A stretch of 64,000 nt of DNA from Okeanomitos corallinicola TIOX110 (GCF_038050375.1 NZ_CP150886.1:3761318-3825317), one strand, 5' to 3'. Numbered from the stretch's first letter, positions 22,085 to 31,313 are shown. The notes: generated from the sequence alone by a model not told the origin. A program made the numbers and translations.

Positions 22085-25000
22085 ATGAAGTCAAATTTTT
22101 CTCAGGAATATTTAGAGGCACAAATTTCCGATTTATTGGGTGAATCTCTATCCCAACAAGAACTCAAAAATTGTCTTCAAGCCTTAGAAATAATTGAGCC
22201 TCCCATCGCCAAGCAATTTTGGCAAGGGAAAACCGCAGCACCAGGAATTTATCTAGTTTTAGCCGGTAAAGTCAGATTATTAGATAGTAGAAATAACTTA
22301 ATTTCTACTTTGACATCTGGCTCATCTTTTGGGGAATTGACCTTATTTCCTGAATATAATTTTCATGATTATGTTGCTAGGGCTTCTATAAATTTAAAAA
22401 TTGGTTATCTTTCTCAAGAGGTAATTAATCAGGTTTTTGGTGTAAGAGATCGCCTATTACGTAAAGCAGAACTTTGGGATATATTGTTGTTATTGTGTCA
22501 AAATTCTGCTATACCTCGCCATGAATCAATAGAGTCAATGTTAACAGCATTATCTCTATTTACTAAACACAATCTAGATATTGGGGATTTAAATTCCCAA
22601 ATCATGAAAAATGCTAAACTATTGTTAGTAGGTGAGGGAGAATTAGAAAATGAACAACAAGAAAAATTAACCCCAGGGGATATTTTTGTCAATCATCAAA
22701 CAGTAAATTGGCAAGCTAAAAAACCAAGCAAAATCTACATATTATATAATGATCATGTGCAAACAGCACTACAAAATTGGCCACAACTATCTACATTGAT
22801 TGATGTAGAAAATACGCCGATTAGTAAACCTCTCACACAGAAAATTAACCCTCCTAGTCAAAACATAATTGAATTTACACAACCGACAGTTCCGCCTCCA
22901 CCAAAGCCGAAAAAACCTCAAAAATACTTCCCTAGTCCTACCGTTACCGCTGGAAATTGGTGGCGCAAAATTAGCAAGCGCTATCCATTTTTTGAACAAC
23001 AAAGTGCTTCTGATTGTGGTGCTGCTTGCTTAGTAATGATCAGCCGTTACTGGGGTAAAAATTTTAGTATCAATCGCTTGCGGGATCTTGCAAATGTGAA
23101 CCGTACAGGTGCGACTATGCGAAGTTTAACCGCTGCGGCTGAAAGTATTGGTTTTGTTACTCGTCCAGTAAAAGCTAGTTTAGATAAACTTGCACAACAA
23201 GCATTACCCGCGATCGCTCACTGGGAAGGTAAACATTACATTGTCGTCTATGAAATTACTAAAAAACGGGTAATTGTTGGCGATCCAGCTATTGGCCAAC
23301 TTCAGCTAACTATTAAGGAATTTAAAACTGGTTGGACTGGTTATGCACTATTATTACAACCTACTAAATCACTCAAAGAAACCCCAGAAGCAAATACACC
23401 ATTTTGGCAATTATTTGAATTAGTTAAACCCCATTATCGGGTTTTATTAGAGGTTTTTGCAGCTTCACTTCTAATTCAAATATTTGGATTAATCACACCT
23501 TTATTTACTCAACTTTTATTAGACAGGGTAATTGTTCAAGGTAGTACGATTACTTTAAATACTGTTGGCTTTGGTTTACTGATTTTTGGGTTATTTCGGG
23601 TAGCAATTAATGGACTCAGACAATATTTATTAGATCACACTGCTAACCGCATTAGTGTATCTTTGATGGTGGGTTTTATTAAACATACATTTCGTTTACC
23701 TTTATCGTTTTTTGAGTCTCGTTATGTTGGAGATATTATTTCCCGTGTCCAAGAAAATCAAAAAATTCAGAACTTTTTAACTGGTGAAGCCCTATCTATC
23801 ATTTTAGATTTACTCACAGTGTTTGTCTACATGGGTTTAATGTTTTGGTATAGTCCACCTTTAGCTTTATTAGTATTAGCTATTGTCCCACCTTTTGTAT
23901 TTTTAGCCCTGTTTGCTACACCATTTTTAAAACGAATTAGCCGCGAAGTATTTAGTGCCTTAGCCCAAGAAAATAGTTACTTGATTCAAAGCCTATCAGG
24001 AATTTCCTCAATTCGTTCCATGGCGATTGAACAAACAGTACGTTGGCATTGGGAAGAACTACTAAATAATTTGATCAAGAAAACATTTAAGGGTCAAATA
24101 ATTAGTAACCAACTCCAGATCATTAGTTCAACAATTCAATCTTTAGCGACTACTGGATTACTATGGTTTGGGGCATGGTTAGTAATTCAAAATCAATTAA
24201 CTATTGGGCAGTTAGTCGCATTTAATATGTTGTTAGGTAATGTAATCCAACCTTTTCAGCGGTTAATTGTATTGTGGAATCAATTACAGGAAGTGATTGT
24301 ATCTACAGAGAGAATTAACGATGTTTTAGAAGCAGAAGTAGAAGAAGATTTAGTTGCCCAACCTCGACAAAGTTTACCCAGGCTACAAGGGAGAGTTTGC
24401 TTTGATAATGTGACATTTCGCTATCATCCAGAAAGCGATATTAATATCTTAGAAAATCTCAGTTTTGAAATTTTACCAGAACAAACAGTAGCAGTAGTTG
24501 GTAGAAGTGGTTCAGGAAAAACAACATTATCAAAATTAATTTTGGGTTTATATCCACCGACAGATGGTAGAGTATTAATTGACAATCAAGATGTAACTAG
24601 TATTTCCTTAAAATCCCTGCGATCGCAAATAGGAGTAGTTGATCAAGATACATTTTTATTTGGTGGTACGATTCGAGAAAATATTAGCATTGCCCATCCA
24701 GAAGCCAGCCTAGAAGAAATTATTGAAGCTGCACAAATGGCAGGAGCAGATGAATTTATTAAACGCATGGCTATGGGCTATGAAACTGAAATTGGTGAAG
24801 CTGGAGGGATGTTATCTGGGGGGCAACGTCAACGCCTAGCTATCGCCCGTGCATTATTAGGAAATCCACGCCTTTTAATATTAGATGAAGCTACCAGTCA
24901 TTTAGATTCTGAATCAGAAAGAATTATTCAGAATAATCTCAAAAAAATCCTCCAAGGGCGCACAAGTGTAATTATTGCTCATCGTCTTTCTACCGTGCGA

Positions 25001-25126
25001 AATGCAGACTTAATTCTAGTTTTGGATCGGGGTGTTTTAGTTGAAAGTGGTACTCATGAAGAACTAATTGCCAAAAAAGGACATTATTACTATCTCAATC
25101 AACAACAGTTAACAGTTAGTAGTTAG
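22085..25126 (+). CDS. HetC-like peptidase (C39)-ABC exporter with N-terminal cyclic-nucleotide-binding-like domain
   Basis: Type 1 secretion exporter that cleaves double-glycine leaders and exports the peptide. ATG 22085 is chosen; TTG 22070 is the longer alternative. The domain order is a cNMP-binding-like fold (about residues 55-130), a linker, a C39 peptidase, six membrane helices (about 440-720), and an ABC ATPase (about 770-1010). C39 catalytic residues are intact: Gln and Cys311 in QQSASDCGAAC, His384 in GKHYIVV and Asp400 in VGDPA. ATPase motifs are intact: GRSGSGKT near 806, LSGGQRQRLAIARAL near 910, and LLILDEATSHLD. This architecture is that of Anabaena HetC, but many cyanobacterial bacteriocin exporters share it. 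HlyD and isomerase genes follow, and GG-leader peptide genes lie 5 kb away on the opposite strand. Confidence 0.9.
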   Translation: MKSNFSQEYLEAQISDLLGESLSQQELKNCLQALEIIEPPIAKQFWQGKTAAPGIYLVLAGKVRLLDSRNNLISTLTSGSSFGELTLFPEYNFHDYVARASINLKIGYLSQEVINQVFGVRDRLLRKAELWDILLLLCQNSAIPRHESIESMLTALSLFTKHNLDIGDLNSQIMKNAKLLLVGEGELENEQQEKLTPGDIFVNHQTVNWQAKKPSKIYILYNDHVQTALQNWPQLSTLIDVENTPISKPLTQKINPPSQNIIEFTQPTVPPPPKPKKPQKYFPSPTVTAGNWWRKISKRYPFFEQQSASDCGAACLVMISRYWGKNFSINRLRDLANVNRTGATMRSLTAAAESIGFVTRPVKASLDKLAQQALPAIAHWEGKHYIVVYEITKKRVIVGDPAIGQLQLTIKEFKTGWTGYALLLQPTKSLKETPEANTPFWQLFELVKPHYRVLLEVFAASLLIQIFGLITPLFTQLLLDRVIVQGSTITLNTVGFGLLIFGLFRVAINGLRQYLLDHTANRISVSLMVGFIKHTFRLPLSFFESRYVGDIISRVQENQKIQNFLTGEALSIILDLLTVFVYMGLMFWYSPPLALLVLAIVPPFVFLALFATPFLKRISREVFSALAQENSYLIQSLSGISSIRSMAIEQTVRWHWEELLNNLIKKTFKGQIISNQLQIISSTIQSLATTGLLWFGAWLVIQNQLTIGQLVAFNMLLGNVIQPFQRLIVLWNQLQEVIVSTERINDVLEAEVEEDLVAQPRQSLPRLQGRVCFDNVTFRYHPESDINILENLSFEILPEQTVAVVGRSGSGKTTLSKLILGLYPPTDGRVLIDNQDVTSISLKSLRSQIGVVDQDTFLFGGTIRENISIAHPEASLEEIIEAAQMAGADEFIKRMAMGYETEIGEAGGMLSGGQRQRLAIARALLGNPRLLILDEATSHLDSESERIIQNNLKKILQGRTSVIIAHRLSTVRNADLILVLDRGVLVESGTHEELIAKKGHYYYLNQQQLTVSS

Positions 25127-25163
25127 TAGTTAGTAGTTAGTAGTTAGTAGTTAGTAGTTAGTA
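25115..25163. repeat. Heptanucleotide tandem repeat (STRR), GTTAGTA x7
   Basis: Seven uninterrupted copies of GTTAGTA. The exporter's TAG stop lies inside the second copy. Heptamer STRRs are characteristic of heterocystous cyanobacteria. Confidence 0.95.
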
Positions 25164-25220
25164 GGAATAATCACGACTCTGAAGTTTTTCGCTTTATTAA
25201 TTCTCAATCCTAAATTAGTT

Positions 25221-26747
25221 ATGCCACAATCAACTTATAATTCTTCCTCATCATTTTCCATATCCAATCAGATCAATGCTACCAGTCTTCAATCTGAAAA
25301 ACAAATAATAAATCAAGAGAAAGATTGGTTTTATGGAACTGAAGAATTACTAGATGCCTTACCAAAAGCATGGACAAGATCAATACTTTATTTACTGATT
25401 AGTTTTACAACTATAGCTTTACCTTGGGCAATGCTTTCTAAAGTAGATGAAACCGGAAATGCCACAGGGAGAATAGAACCCAAAGGTGCAACTCAAAAAT
25501 TAGATAGTAGAGTGACTGGAAGTGTAATTGCTGTTAATTTTCAAGAAGGATCAACCGTTAAAGCTGGACAGGTTTTAATGGAAATGGAATCTGATATTTT
25601 GCGAACAGAAATACAACAAGCACAAGCCCAATCAGAGGGTTTAGTTAGTCGTCAAGCACAATTAGAACTACTCAAAAATCAAGTGTTATTAGCGATTAAT
25701 ATTCAAGAACAGCAAAACCAATCCCAACAATTAGAAAAATTAGCTCAACTTAATCAAGCCAGAGAAAATTTAACTGCAAAACAAAGTGCCTATAATTTAC
25801 AAAAATTAGAAAAAATGGCACAAGTTGAGCAAGCAAAACATAATATAAATACCAGTCAAACGGCCTATCGTCTAACCACAAGTAGATTAAATCGAGATTT
25901 GTTAGAAGTGCAACGCTATAGTTTACTATTAGAAGAAGGAGCAATTTCTCAAATTAAAGTTGTAGAATTAGAAAAGACAGCAGAAGATAGTGAACGTTTA
26001 CAAGCAGAAGCCAAAGCCAATATCAAATTAGCTAATCTAAGACTACAAGAAGAATTGAACCGATATAAAGCAATGATGGTACAAGCTAAGTCAGATATAG
26101 AACAGGCAAAACTGCGTTTACAGGAACAAGAAAATAGCTATCAAAGTTTACTGCAAGCTGGAAAATTAACCTTACTCAAAAATCAGGAACAACTCAAAGA
26201 TATACAGTCACAAATTACTGCGCTTAAATCGGAAACTGCTCAAACTAAGAGTAGAATTAAATCTTTAGAATTGCAGTTAAAACAGCGAGTGGTGCGATCG
26301 CCTATTGATGGCACGATCTTTGAATTGCCTATTAAAAAACCAGGTGCTGTAGTCCAACCTGGACAAATGATTGCTCAAATTGCTCCCAAAGGTTCTACCT
26401 TAATTTTAAAAGCACAAATGCCTAGTCAACAAAGTGGCTTTGTGAAAGTTGGAATGCCAGTAAAAATCAAGTTTGATGCTTATCCTTTCCAGGAATATGG
26501 AATTAGTAAAGGTTATATTACCTGGATTTCTCCTAATACCAAAATTGACGAAAATAGCCGCACTCAGATAGAAACTTATGAATTAGAAATTTCCTTAGCA
26601 GAACCTTATATTCAAGTCGGTAATAAACGAGTCTTTCTCACCCCAGGTCAAACAGCAAATGCAGAAGTTATTATTCGTCAACGTCGTGTAATTGACTTTA
26701 TTTTAGATCCATTCAAAAAGCTGCAAAATAATGGGTTAAATCTTTAA
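25221..26747 (+). CDS. HlyD-family periplasmic adaptor (membrane fusion protein)
   Basis: Links the inner-membrane exporter to an outer-membrane channel. The 508 residues have a cytoplasmic N-terminus, one membrane helix (ILYLLISFTTIALPWAML, residues 55-72), and a lipoyl-like half motif (GSVIAVNFQEGSTVKAGQVL). A long alpha-helical coiled-coil hairpin (about residues 130-350) follows, then the second lipoyl half (VRSPIDGTIFELPIKKPGAVV) and a beta-barrel region with the HlyD_3 motif. It starts about 95 bp after the exporter, across the STRR. Together with the exporter and the following isomerase it forms a complete export module apart from a TolC-like channel. Confidence 0.92.
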   Translation: MPQSTYNSSSSFSISNQINATSLQSEKQIINQEKDWFYGTEELLDALPKAWTRSILYLLISFTTIALPWAMLSKVDETGNATGRIEPKGATQKLDSRVTGSVIAVNFQEGSTVKAGQVLMEMESDILRTEIQQAQAQSEGLVSRQAQLELLKNQVLLAINIQEQQNQSQQLEKLAQLNQARENLTAKQSAYNLQKLEKMAQVEQAKHNINTSQTAYRLTTSRLNRDLLEVQRYSLLLEEGAISQIKVVELEKTAEDSERLQAEAKANIKLANLRLQEELNRYKAMMVQAKSDIEQAKLRLQEQENSYQSLLQAGKLTLLKNQEQLKDIQSQITALKSETAQTKSRIKSLELQLKQRVVRSPIDGTIFELPIKKPGAVVQPGQMIAQIAPKGSTLILKAQMPSQQSGFVKVGMPVKIKFDAYPFQEYGISKGYITWISPNTKIDENSRTQIETYELEISLAEPYIQVGNKRVFLTPGQTANAEVIIRQRRVIDFILDPFKKLQNNGLNL

Positions 26748-26790
26748 TTAGGTTTCGTGAAAATTAGATAATCATCACAGGAGTTAGATC

Positions 26791-27582
26791 ATGTTAGAAT
26801 TAATAAACGTTTCTGCTGAAGATATTCTTTATCATACTAAGATATCTTGCCAAATTCCTAATATTTTAGAAGCGATCGCCACCAGAAAAATTATTGCTGA
26901 TCAAGCCAAAAAAGTAGGTATTGCTATCACCACAGAAGAACTACAAATAGCAGCAGATAACTTGAGATTAGCAAATCAATTACTTAAAGCAGAGGATACA
27001 TGGACATGGTTAGAAAAACATCATCTTTCCTTAGATAACTTTGAAGAAATAGCCCATACCAACTTACTATCTACAAAATTAGCTAATCACCTATTTGCAG
27101 ATAAAGTTGAACCATTTTTTTATGCTCATCAACTTGATTATGTAGCAGCAGCAACATATCAAGTCATCTTAGAAGATGAAGATTTAGCTTTAGAAATATT
27201 TTATGCTTTACAAGAAGGAGAAATTAGTTTTCACGAAGTTGCTCGTCAATACATCAAAAACCCAGAACAACGTCGTGCAGGAGGGTATCAAGGTATCCGT
27301 CAACGTCGAGATTTTAGAGCAGAAATTGCTGCGGCTATTTTTGCAGCTAATCCCCCCCAAATTCTCAAACCAATTATTACATCAAAAGGCGCTCATATCA
27401 TTATGATTGAAGAAATTATTCAACCTGAATTGAATGAAGAAATCAACCTAAAAATTATGGCAGATTTATTTAGTGATTGGTTACAAACAGAAATTAAAAA
27501 ACTAACAATCACTGCCAACCTAGAAACCTATCAAGATAAAAATGATTCATCTTCTGCACAGGTCTTGACGACCACTAATTAA
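26791..27582 (+). CDS. Parvulin-type peptidylprolyl isomerase of export clusters
   Basis: 263 residues with a SurA-N-like helical N-terminus (KIIADQAKKVGIAITTEEL) and a parvulin/rotamase core (ALQEGEISFHEVARQYI, AGGYQGIRQRRDF, IITSKGAHIIMIEE). No clear signal peptide is seen. Isomerases of this form commonly follow C39-ABC/HlyD genes in cyanobacteria, where they are thought to assist the exported peptide. It lies 43 bp behind the HlyD gene on the same strand, the last gene of the plus-strand operon. Confidence 0.82.
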   Translation: MLELINVSAEDILYHTKISCQIPNILEAIATRKIIADQAKKVGIAITTEELQIAADNLRLANQLLKAEDTWTWLEKHHLSLDNFEEIAHTNLLSTKLANHLFADKVEPFFYAHQLDYVAAATYQVILEDEDLALEIFYALQEGEISFHEVARQYIKNPEQRRAGGYQGIRQRRDFRAEIAAAIFAANPPQILKPIITSKGAHIIMIEEIIQPELNEEINLKIMADLFSDWLQTEIKKLTITANLETYQDKNDSSSAQVLTTTN

Positions 27583-27634
27583 ACAACCAATACTTCATTT
27601 ACTTCATTGATTAGACATATTTAAAAAAGATGCT

Positions 27635-27658
27635 AGAGACGTTCCATGGAACGTCTCT
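27635..27658. repeat. Perfect 24-bp palindrome (AGAGACGTTCCA and its complement)
   Basis: A perfect 12+12 inverted repeat without loop, 52 bases after the isomerase stop. It is preceded by AAAAAAG and followed by CATTTACAG. It resembles a palindrome frequent between genes in filamentous cyanobacteria and may act as a weak terminator or mRNA-end structure. Confidence 0.7.
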
Positions 27659-27667
27659 CATTTACAG

Positions 27668-27763
27668 CACTTCCCGATGTTATGAGGTACAAGAACCCCA
27701 CCCCCAACCCCCTCCCCGCAAGCGATGAGGGGGCTAAGATGTATCTCATAATAGCGGGAAGTG
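27668..27763. repeat. Nested-palindrome MITE-like element
   Basis: Outer inverted repeats CACTTCCCG / CGGGAAGTG enclose TTATGAGGTAC / GTATCTCATAA and an inner C-rich/G-rich pair (CCCCCTCCCC, GAGGGGGC). The core resembles the element inserted in the CHAT gene at 4104-4193. No ORF is present. The 27583-27875 gap otherwise holds only the palindrome before it and a terminator after it. Confidence 0.7.
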
Positions 27764-27847
27764 ATGTAATTCTCGGAGATGTCTATTTTGTTAGGTGATT
27801 CTGTTACTGAAACTAGCCTATATTTTTTATATCAAATATAAAAATTA

Positions 27848-27862
27848 GTGGGCATTGCCCAC
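27848..27862 (-). terminator. Hairpin terminator downstream of the HetP-like gene
   Basis: GTGGGCAATGCCCAC hairpin 13 bases past the minus-strand stop, followed in the minus direction by TAATTTTTATATTT. It probably ends the peptide-kinase-HopA1-HetP-like transcript. Confidence 0.55.
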
Positions 27863-27875
27863 CATAAACTTTAGC

Positions 27876-28139
27876 TTAATAGATTCTAAAAACAGTATTT
27901 TTCGGCTTTGTATGATTGCAACTTTGATGATCTTCATGAACTAAAGAATTATCGTACATTAACTTTTCATAAGTTTCATAAGGTATATATTCTAGGGGGT
28001 CATACCCAGAAAACCGCAGAAATAAAACACAAGCCCAGGCATATTTACCAAGAATAATAGCTTTAATAATCTCTTGAAAATGGGAATTTTTAAAAACTCG
28101 ATCAACTTGTTTATGTTTAGGAAAATTTTCTTGAATCAT
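27876..28139 (-). CDS. HetP-like protein (heterocyst commitment family)
   Basis: 87 residues. The central segment EIIKAIILGKYAWACVLFLR followed by FSGYDPLEYIPYETYEKLM matches, from memory, the conserved core of HetP and its paralogs, which influence commitment to heterocyst differentiation in Anabaena. The start is supported by GAGGTGAT just upstream. It is the last gene of the minus-strand cluster, 59 bp after the HopA1-family gene. In Anabaena PCC 7120 hetP sits beside hetC, and here a HetC-like exporter lies on the facing strand. It is short for HetP, lacking a long C-terminal part. The family call is fairly sure, but the function here is unknown. Confidence 0.72.
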   Translation of the reverse strand: MIQENFPKHKQVDRVFKNSHFQEIIKAIILGKYAWACVLFLRFSGYDPLEYIPYETYEKLMYDNSLVHEDHQSCNHTKPKNTVFRIY

Positions 28140-28198
28140 ACCATCACCTCAAAAATAATTAATTGATTAACCCTACCAACACTCAAACTCGAAATCAA

Positions 28199-29296
28199 TT
28201 AGCATAAAAGAGTGTAAACATCCTGCGAGCGATAATTAAGATAGGGATGTTGGATGTGAACTTTATGTGCTGAAAATTCTTTAAAAATAGCTGCCATACG
28301 ACTCTCTGGACTATTATCACCTTCCTGCCAAGCAGAAATTAAACCATTAGCAATAATTTGACAGCGATGAGTACCAAAACTTTCTTGATCTGCAAATGTT
28401 TGATCTGGTTCTTCAGCACAAGCTAAACCTGGCGCTAATAACTTCGTAAATAAAGGTACTTGTTCCTGAAAATAGGCTTTATTTTCCTCATATATTCTTT
28501 GTAAAACTGGATAAAGTACCTCATATTCGCCCTTATTAAAGTAAAGTACCGCTGAGTCATAACGTCTATAGTCAGATGGATTGTATAGAGCTTTAAAGGA
28601 AAAGGAAAAATCTATATTATTGAGTTGTTCTGTGAGACTTTCCATCACCGTTGCTGCTCCCTCTGGTGTTAAATTGAAATAAATACGTGCAGTTTGATGA
28701 CCATTTTGAGAACCAACATTAGCTACAGCCATATAAAAGCCATTTTGCACTAAATTCTTGGGCATTTTTATGGATACAAACTTACCAACATTAATTCCGT
28801 TTTTCGTTGGTAAAATATGCAATTCTGGATCAACATGGAGTGTTAATCCATTTCTATGAACTACTACACTGCCATTTGTTTCTTCCCTGACTACTTGCCA
28901 ATTATGACTCCAGTAACCTTGACTTTTGTTCCTGGTGTGCAGATTTTCATAAAATTCTAAATCTATGCCGAATAAGCTATTATTTTCCAAATTCTTGGGT
29001 AATTCAGCATTTTTTTTCTCTTGATCAGAGTTGAGATCGGGACTCAAAGTACCGTTATAATAGGCACTGTATATAAAATTACGCAGTTGTATACCTAAAT
29101 GCCGATTTTGAATTTCTAGAGGTAACTGGGAAAAGCGATAGACAATTGACTCCGGTAATTCCATAGTGGGATAACTGGGATGTTTAATAGAGTAAAGAGA
29201 TTTAATTTCAATCTGATTGACAATATCAGTTAATGATGTCTGCAATCGCTGAGGTAGTTCTGAAAGTTGAGACTGGAGAGAATCTAATACTTGCAT
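28199..29296 (-). CDS. HopA1-family protein (putative class V lanthipeptide-type lyase)
   Basis: 365 residues, recognised as the T3SS-effector HopA1 family by ARIYFNLTPEGAATVMESL, FSFKALYNPSDYRRYDSAVL and the C-terminal PLFTKLLAPGLACAEEP / FGTHRCQIIANGL block. No signal peptide or membrane helix is seen. In actinobacterial class V lanthipeptide clusters (lexapeptide, cacaoidin, pristinin) a HopA1 protein pairs with an APH-like kinase and is thought to eliminate phosphate from phospho-Ser/Thr. Here it lies 66 bp downstream of exactly such a kinase, and the pair follows tandem double-glycine peptide genes. An enzymatic role on those peptides is inferred from this context. Confidence 0.85.
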   Translation of the reverse strand: MQVLDSLQSQLSELPQRLQTSLTDIVNQIEIKSLYSIKHPSYPTMELPESIVYRFSQLPLEIQNRHLGIQLRNFIYSAYYNGTLSPDLNSDQEKKNAELPKNLENNSLFGIDLEFYENLHTRNKSQGYWSHNWQVVREETNGSVVVHRNGLTLHVDPELHILPTKNGINVGKFVSIKMPKNLVQNGFYMAVANVGSQNGHQTARIYFNLTPEGAATVMESLTEQLNNIDFSFSFKALYNPSDYRRYDSAVLYFNKGEYEVLYPVLQRIYEENKAYFQEQVPLFTKLLAPGLACAEEPDQTFADQESFGTHRCQIIANGLISAWQEGDNSPESRMAAIFKEFSAHKVHIQHPYLNYRSQDVYTLLC

Positions 29297-29362
29297 GGGT
29301 TTAAAATGTAGAGATGGAAAAAATTAGGAAATCAAAGAGTCAGGAGTTAAATAATTCAGGAT

Positions 29363-30550
29363 TTAAGCAATAGATACTGATAACTTTGTGGGTAATAAAT
29401 CTTCAGTTTCCATGCCAAAAATTGTGGTGACTGACGCTTGAGGACGACATAACAAACTCTTAGAAACTTGGAGAATACAAATACCTGGATTACCAAAGCT
29501 TCTTTCGTGTTGTAATTTGGCTTGAATAGACCTAATTAACGAAAAACCAGCGAACTGTATCACCCTGTTCAAGAAATCAGGACGCTGTTCTAAAATTTCG
29601 GGAAAGTTAGCAAAATAAGCTGTTACCAATGCTGATAAAGAAGGTTGTAAAAGTGCTAGGGGAATTGCAGCTAAACGCAAAGAATTTTCTATGGGGATAG
29701 TTTTACTTGTTACCATGCTGTAGAGCCAAATTTGTAAATAACTAGCAATCATTGCACCTAAATCACTAGCGGGATCTCCCCAACCTGCATCTTCCCAATC
29801 TATTAAACGAATTATATTGTGATTGACGTTAGCGTCTGTTTGATTAATTTGTGATTCCCAACCTTTAGACAGAAGAATGTTATTTAACTTTAAGTCATTG
29901 TGGGTTAAACAACATAAATTAATAGCTTGACTTAGCTCTGCGATCGCCTTTCCCAAATTATCATATTTTTGATAGAGAGAAAAGAATTTTAACCCTTCTG
30001 CTGTCACAGAACCAAATACTTCTGGTGTAATTCTCTCTAACCCTCTAGTCAAATCATAATTTATTTGACTTTTGATTGTCTCTGAGGTTTGAAAAAATTT
30101 CTGATAATCTGAGTTATTTAAGGTTAAATGATGAATCGTTGCTAAGGTTTCTCCAATTGAGTGCGCTATTTCTACGGGGAATATATTCTCTTTAGCATGA
30201 AATTCTGATAAGTCACGATAGTCATTAAGATAATTAAAAACAATGATGGAATTTTCCTCATCAAAATGAATTACTTCCGATAAAGATGAGCGTATATGAC
30301 TTATTTCTGGAAAGGTTTGGTAAAAATTATGTATTTGCCATTCCTCTAAAAACTCACCGCGAATTTTACCTTCTTTAGTCAAACGTTCTTGTTTAACTAA
30401 TAATTGCCGACCATCTGGTAAGTTAATGAGTAAATTAAAGTTTTTAGCTGGTTTTGGCTCAATTTTGCTCAATGACTCATCTTCTTGATTACATATTCCT
30501 TTGGAGATGAGATAATTAAAAACGTTTTGAGAACTTAATACAAATACCAT
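29363..30550 (-). CDS. APH-type phosphotransferase (putative peptide Ser/Thr kinase)
   Basis: Protein-kinase-like fold of the aminoglycoside/choline phosphotransferase family, about 395 residues. ATG 30550 is chosen; TTG 30559 is possible. A lysine-bearing N-lobe (DGRQLLVKQERL) is followed by the catalytic loop LTHNDLKLNNILL (Asp219) and the metal-binding IDWEDAGWGDPASDLG (Asp251), all intact. In class V lanthipeptide clusters this family phosphorylates precursor Ser/Thr before HopA1-protein elimination. It follows the last tandem peptide gene by 50 bp. An ordinary small-molecule kinase role is the alternative, but the neighbours argue for peptide modification. Confidence 0.82.
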   Translation of the reverse strand: MVFVLSSQNVFNYLISKGICNQEDESLSKIEPKPAKNFNLLINLPDGRQLLVKQERLTKEGKIRGEFLEEWQIHNFYQTFPEISHIRSSLSEVIHFDEENSIIVFNYLNDYRDLSEFHAKENIFPVEIAHSIGETLATIHHLTLNNSDYQKFFQTSETIKSQINYDLTRGLERITPEVFGSVTAEGLKFFSLYQKYDNLGKAIAELSQAINLCCLTHNDLKLNNILLSKGWESQINQTDANVNHNIIRLIDWEDAGWGDPASDLGAMIASYLQIWLYSMVTSKTIPIENSLRLAAIPLALLQPSLSALVTAYFANFPEILEQRPDFLNRVIQFAGFSLIRSIQAKLQHERSFGNPGICILQVSKSLLCRPQASVTTIFGMETEDLLPTKLSVSIA

Positions 30551-30600
30551 AGTTTTCAATCAATCAGTATTCAAAATTGCAGGTATGAGAACTGAGAACA

Positions 30601-30816
30601 TTAATAACTCTCATCAAAGTAAGTCACTAATCTGGAAATGGAATCAATAGCATAAGCTATTAAAATAAATTCCATAGATTTAATTGCAAATTTTACTAAT
30701 TCAGAAAAATTATTACTTGCTCCTCCTAAGATAGACACAGCAGTTGTATCATTGACATCAATAAGAAAGTTATTTTCTTCCCAAGAAGATAAATCCATTA
30801 TTTTGATGTTTGCCAT
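30601..30816 (-). CDS. Double-glycine leader peptide 4 (divergent member of the tandem array)
   Basis: A 71-residue peptide with leader MANIKIMDLSSWEENNFL and SILGG at residues 28-32, predicting C39 cleavage after GG. The core of 39 residues begins ASNNFSELVKFAIKSMEF and keeps the FAIKSMEF...YAIDSIS pattern of its neighbours. It ends DESY and has no cysteine. Its mutational distance from the other three suggests the oldest copy. It lies directly upstream of the kinase gene. Confidence 0.8.
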   Translation of the reverse strand: MANIKIMDLSSWEENNFLIDVNDTTAVSILGGASNNFSELVKFAIKSMEFILIAYAIDSISRLVTYFDESY

Positions 30817-30916
30817 TTATTTCTAGCCCTTTTAAAATCAATCAATCTGTTTAGCTCCCCCGATAAATTACTATCAAGAGAGCTATCTAACTTAGACTAA
30901 ACTTACTAAGTTAGTA

Positions 30917-31156
30917 TTAGTAATTATCATGTTTACTGAAAGACTTCGCTAAGGATACAACAGAATCAATCGCAAAGCCTAGTAACGCAAATTCATAGCT
31001 CTTAACACTGTAGTCAAGCAAGTCTGGGAAATAAGAACCAGAACCACCTTGTACTAAGATTCCCTCGCTATCATTCATTTCATTCAAGAAGCTTTCAGAA
31101 TCTTGAAATAGTTCAGAACCAGCAATATTCAATTCAGTAATGTTAATATTAGCCAT
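30917..31156 (-). CDS. Double-glycine leader peptide 3 (Cys-free RiPP-like precursor)
   Basis: A 79-residue peptide, starting at ATG 31156 after GAGG. The leader includes ELNIAGSELFQDSESFLNEM and ends ILVQGG. The core of 41 residues opens SGSYFPDLLDYSVKSYEF and contains a hydrophobic stretch ALLGFAIDSVVSLA. It has several Ser and Lys, aromatic ends and no Cys or Thr. It is nearly identical to peptides 1 and 2, implying recent tandem duplication. Confidence 0.85.
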   Translation of the reverse strand: MANINITELNIAGSELFQDSESFLNEMNDSEGILVQGGSGSYFPDLLDYSVKSYEFALLGFAIDSVVSLAKSFSKHDNY

Positions 31157-31210
31157 GATTTTTGCCTCAAATAATTTACTTGTTTTCAGTAGTTAAATTC
31201 AGATTGATTT

Positions 31211-31246
31211 TGATGTAGAGAAGTTATGAATAAAATCTCTACATCA
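31211..31246 (-). other. Intercistronic hairpin between peptide genes 2 and 3
   Basis: An 11-bp stem TGATGTAGAGA / TCTCTACATCA with a 14-base loop. An almost identical hairpin lies at 31607-31642. There is no T-run in the minus direction, so RNA processing or stability control is likelier than termination. Confidence 0.7.
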
Positions 31247-31313
31247 TTTATTTACTTCAACCTCACACAGAATTATGATTCAGTAGAGGTATCAGTGGTA
31301 AACTACCAAGCTA

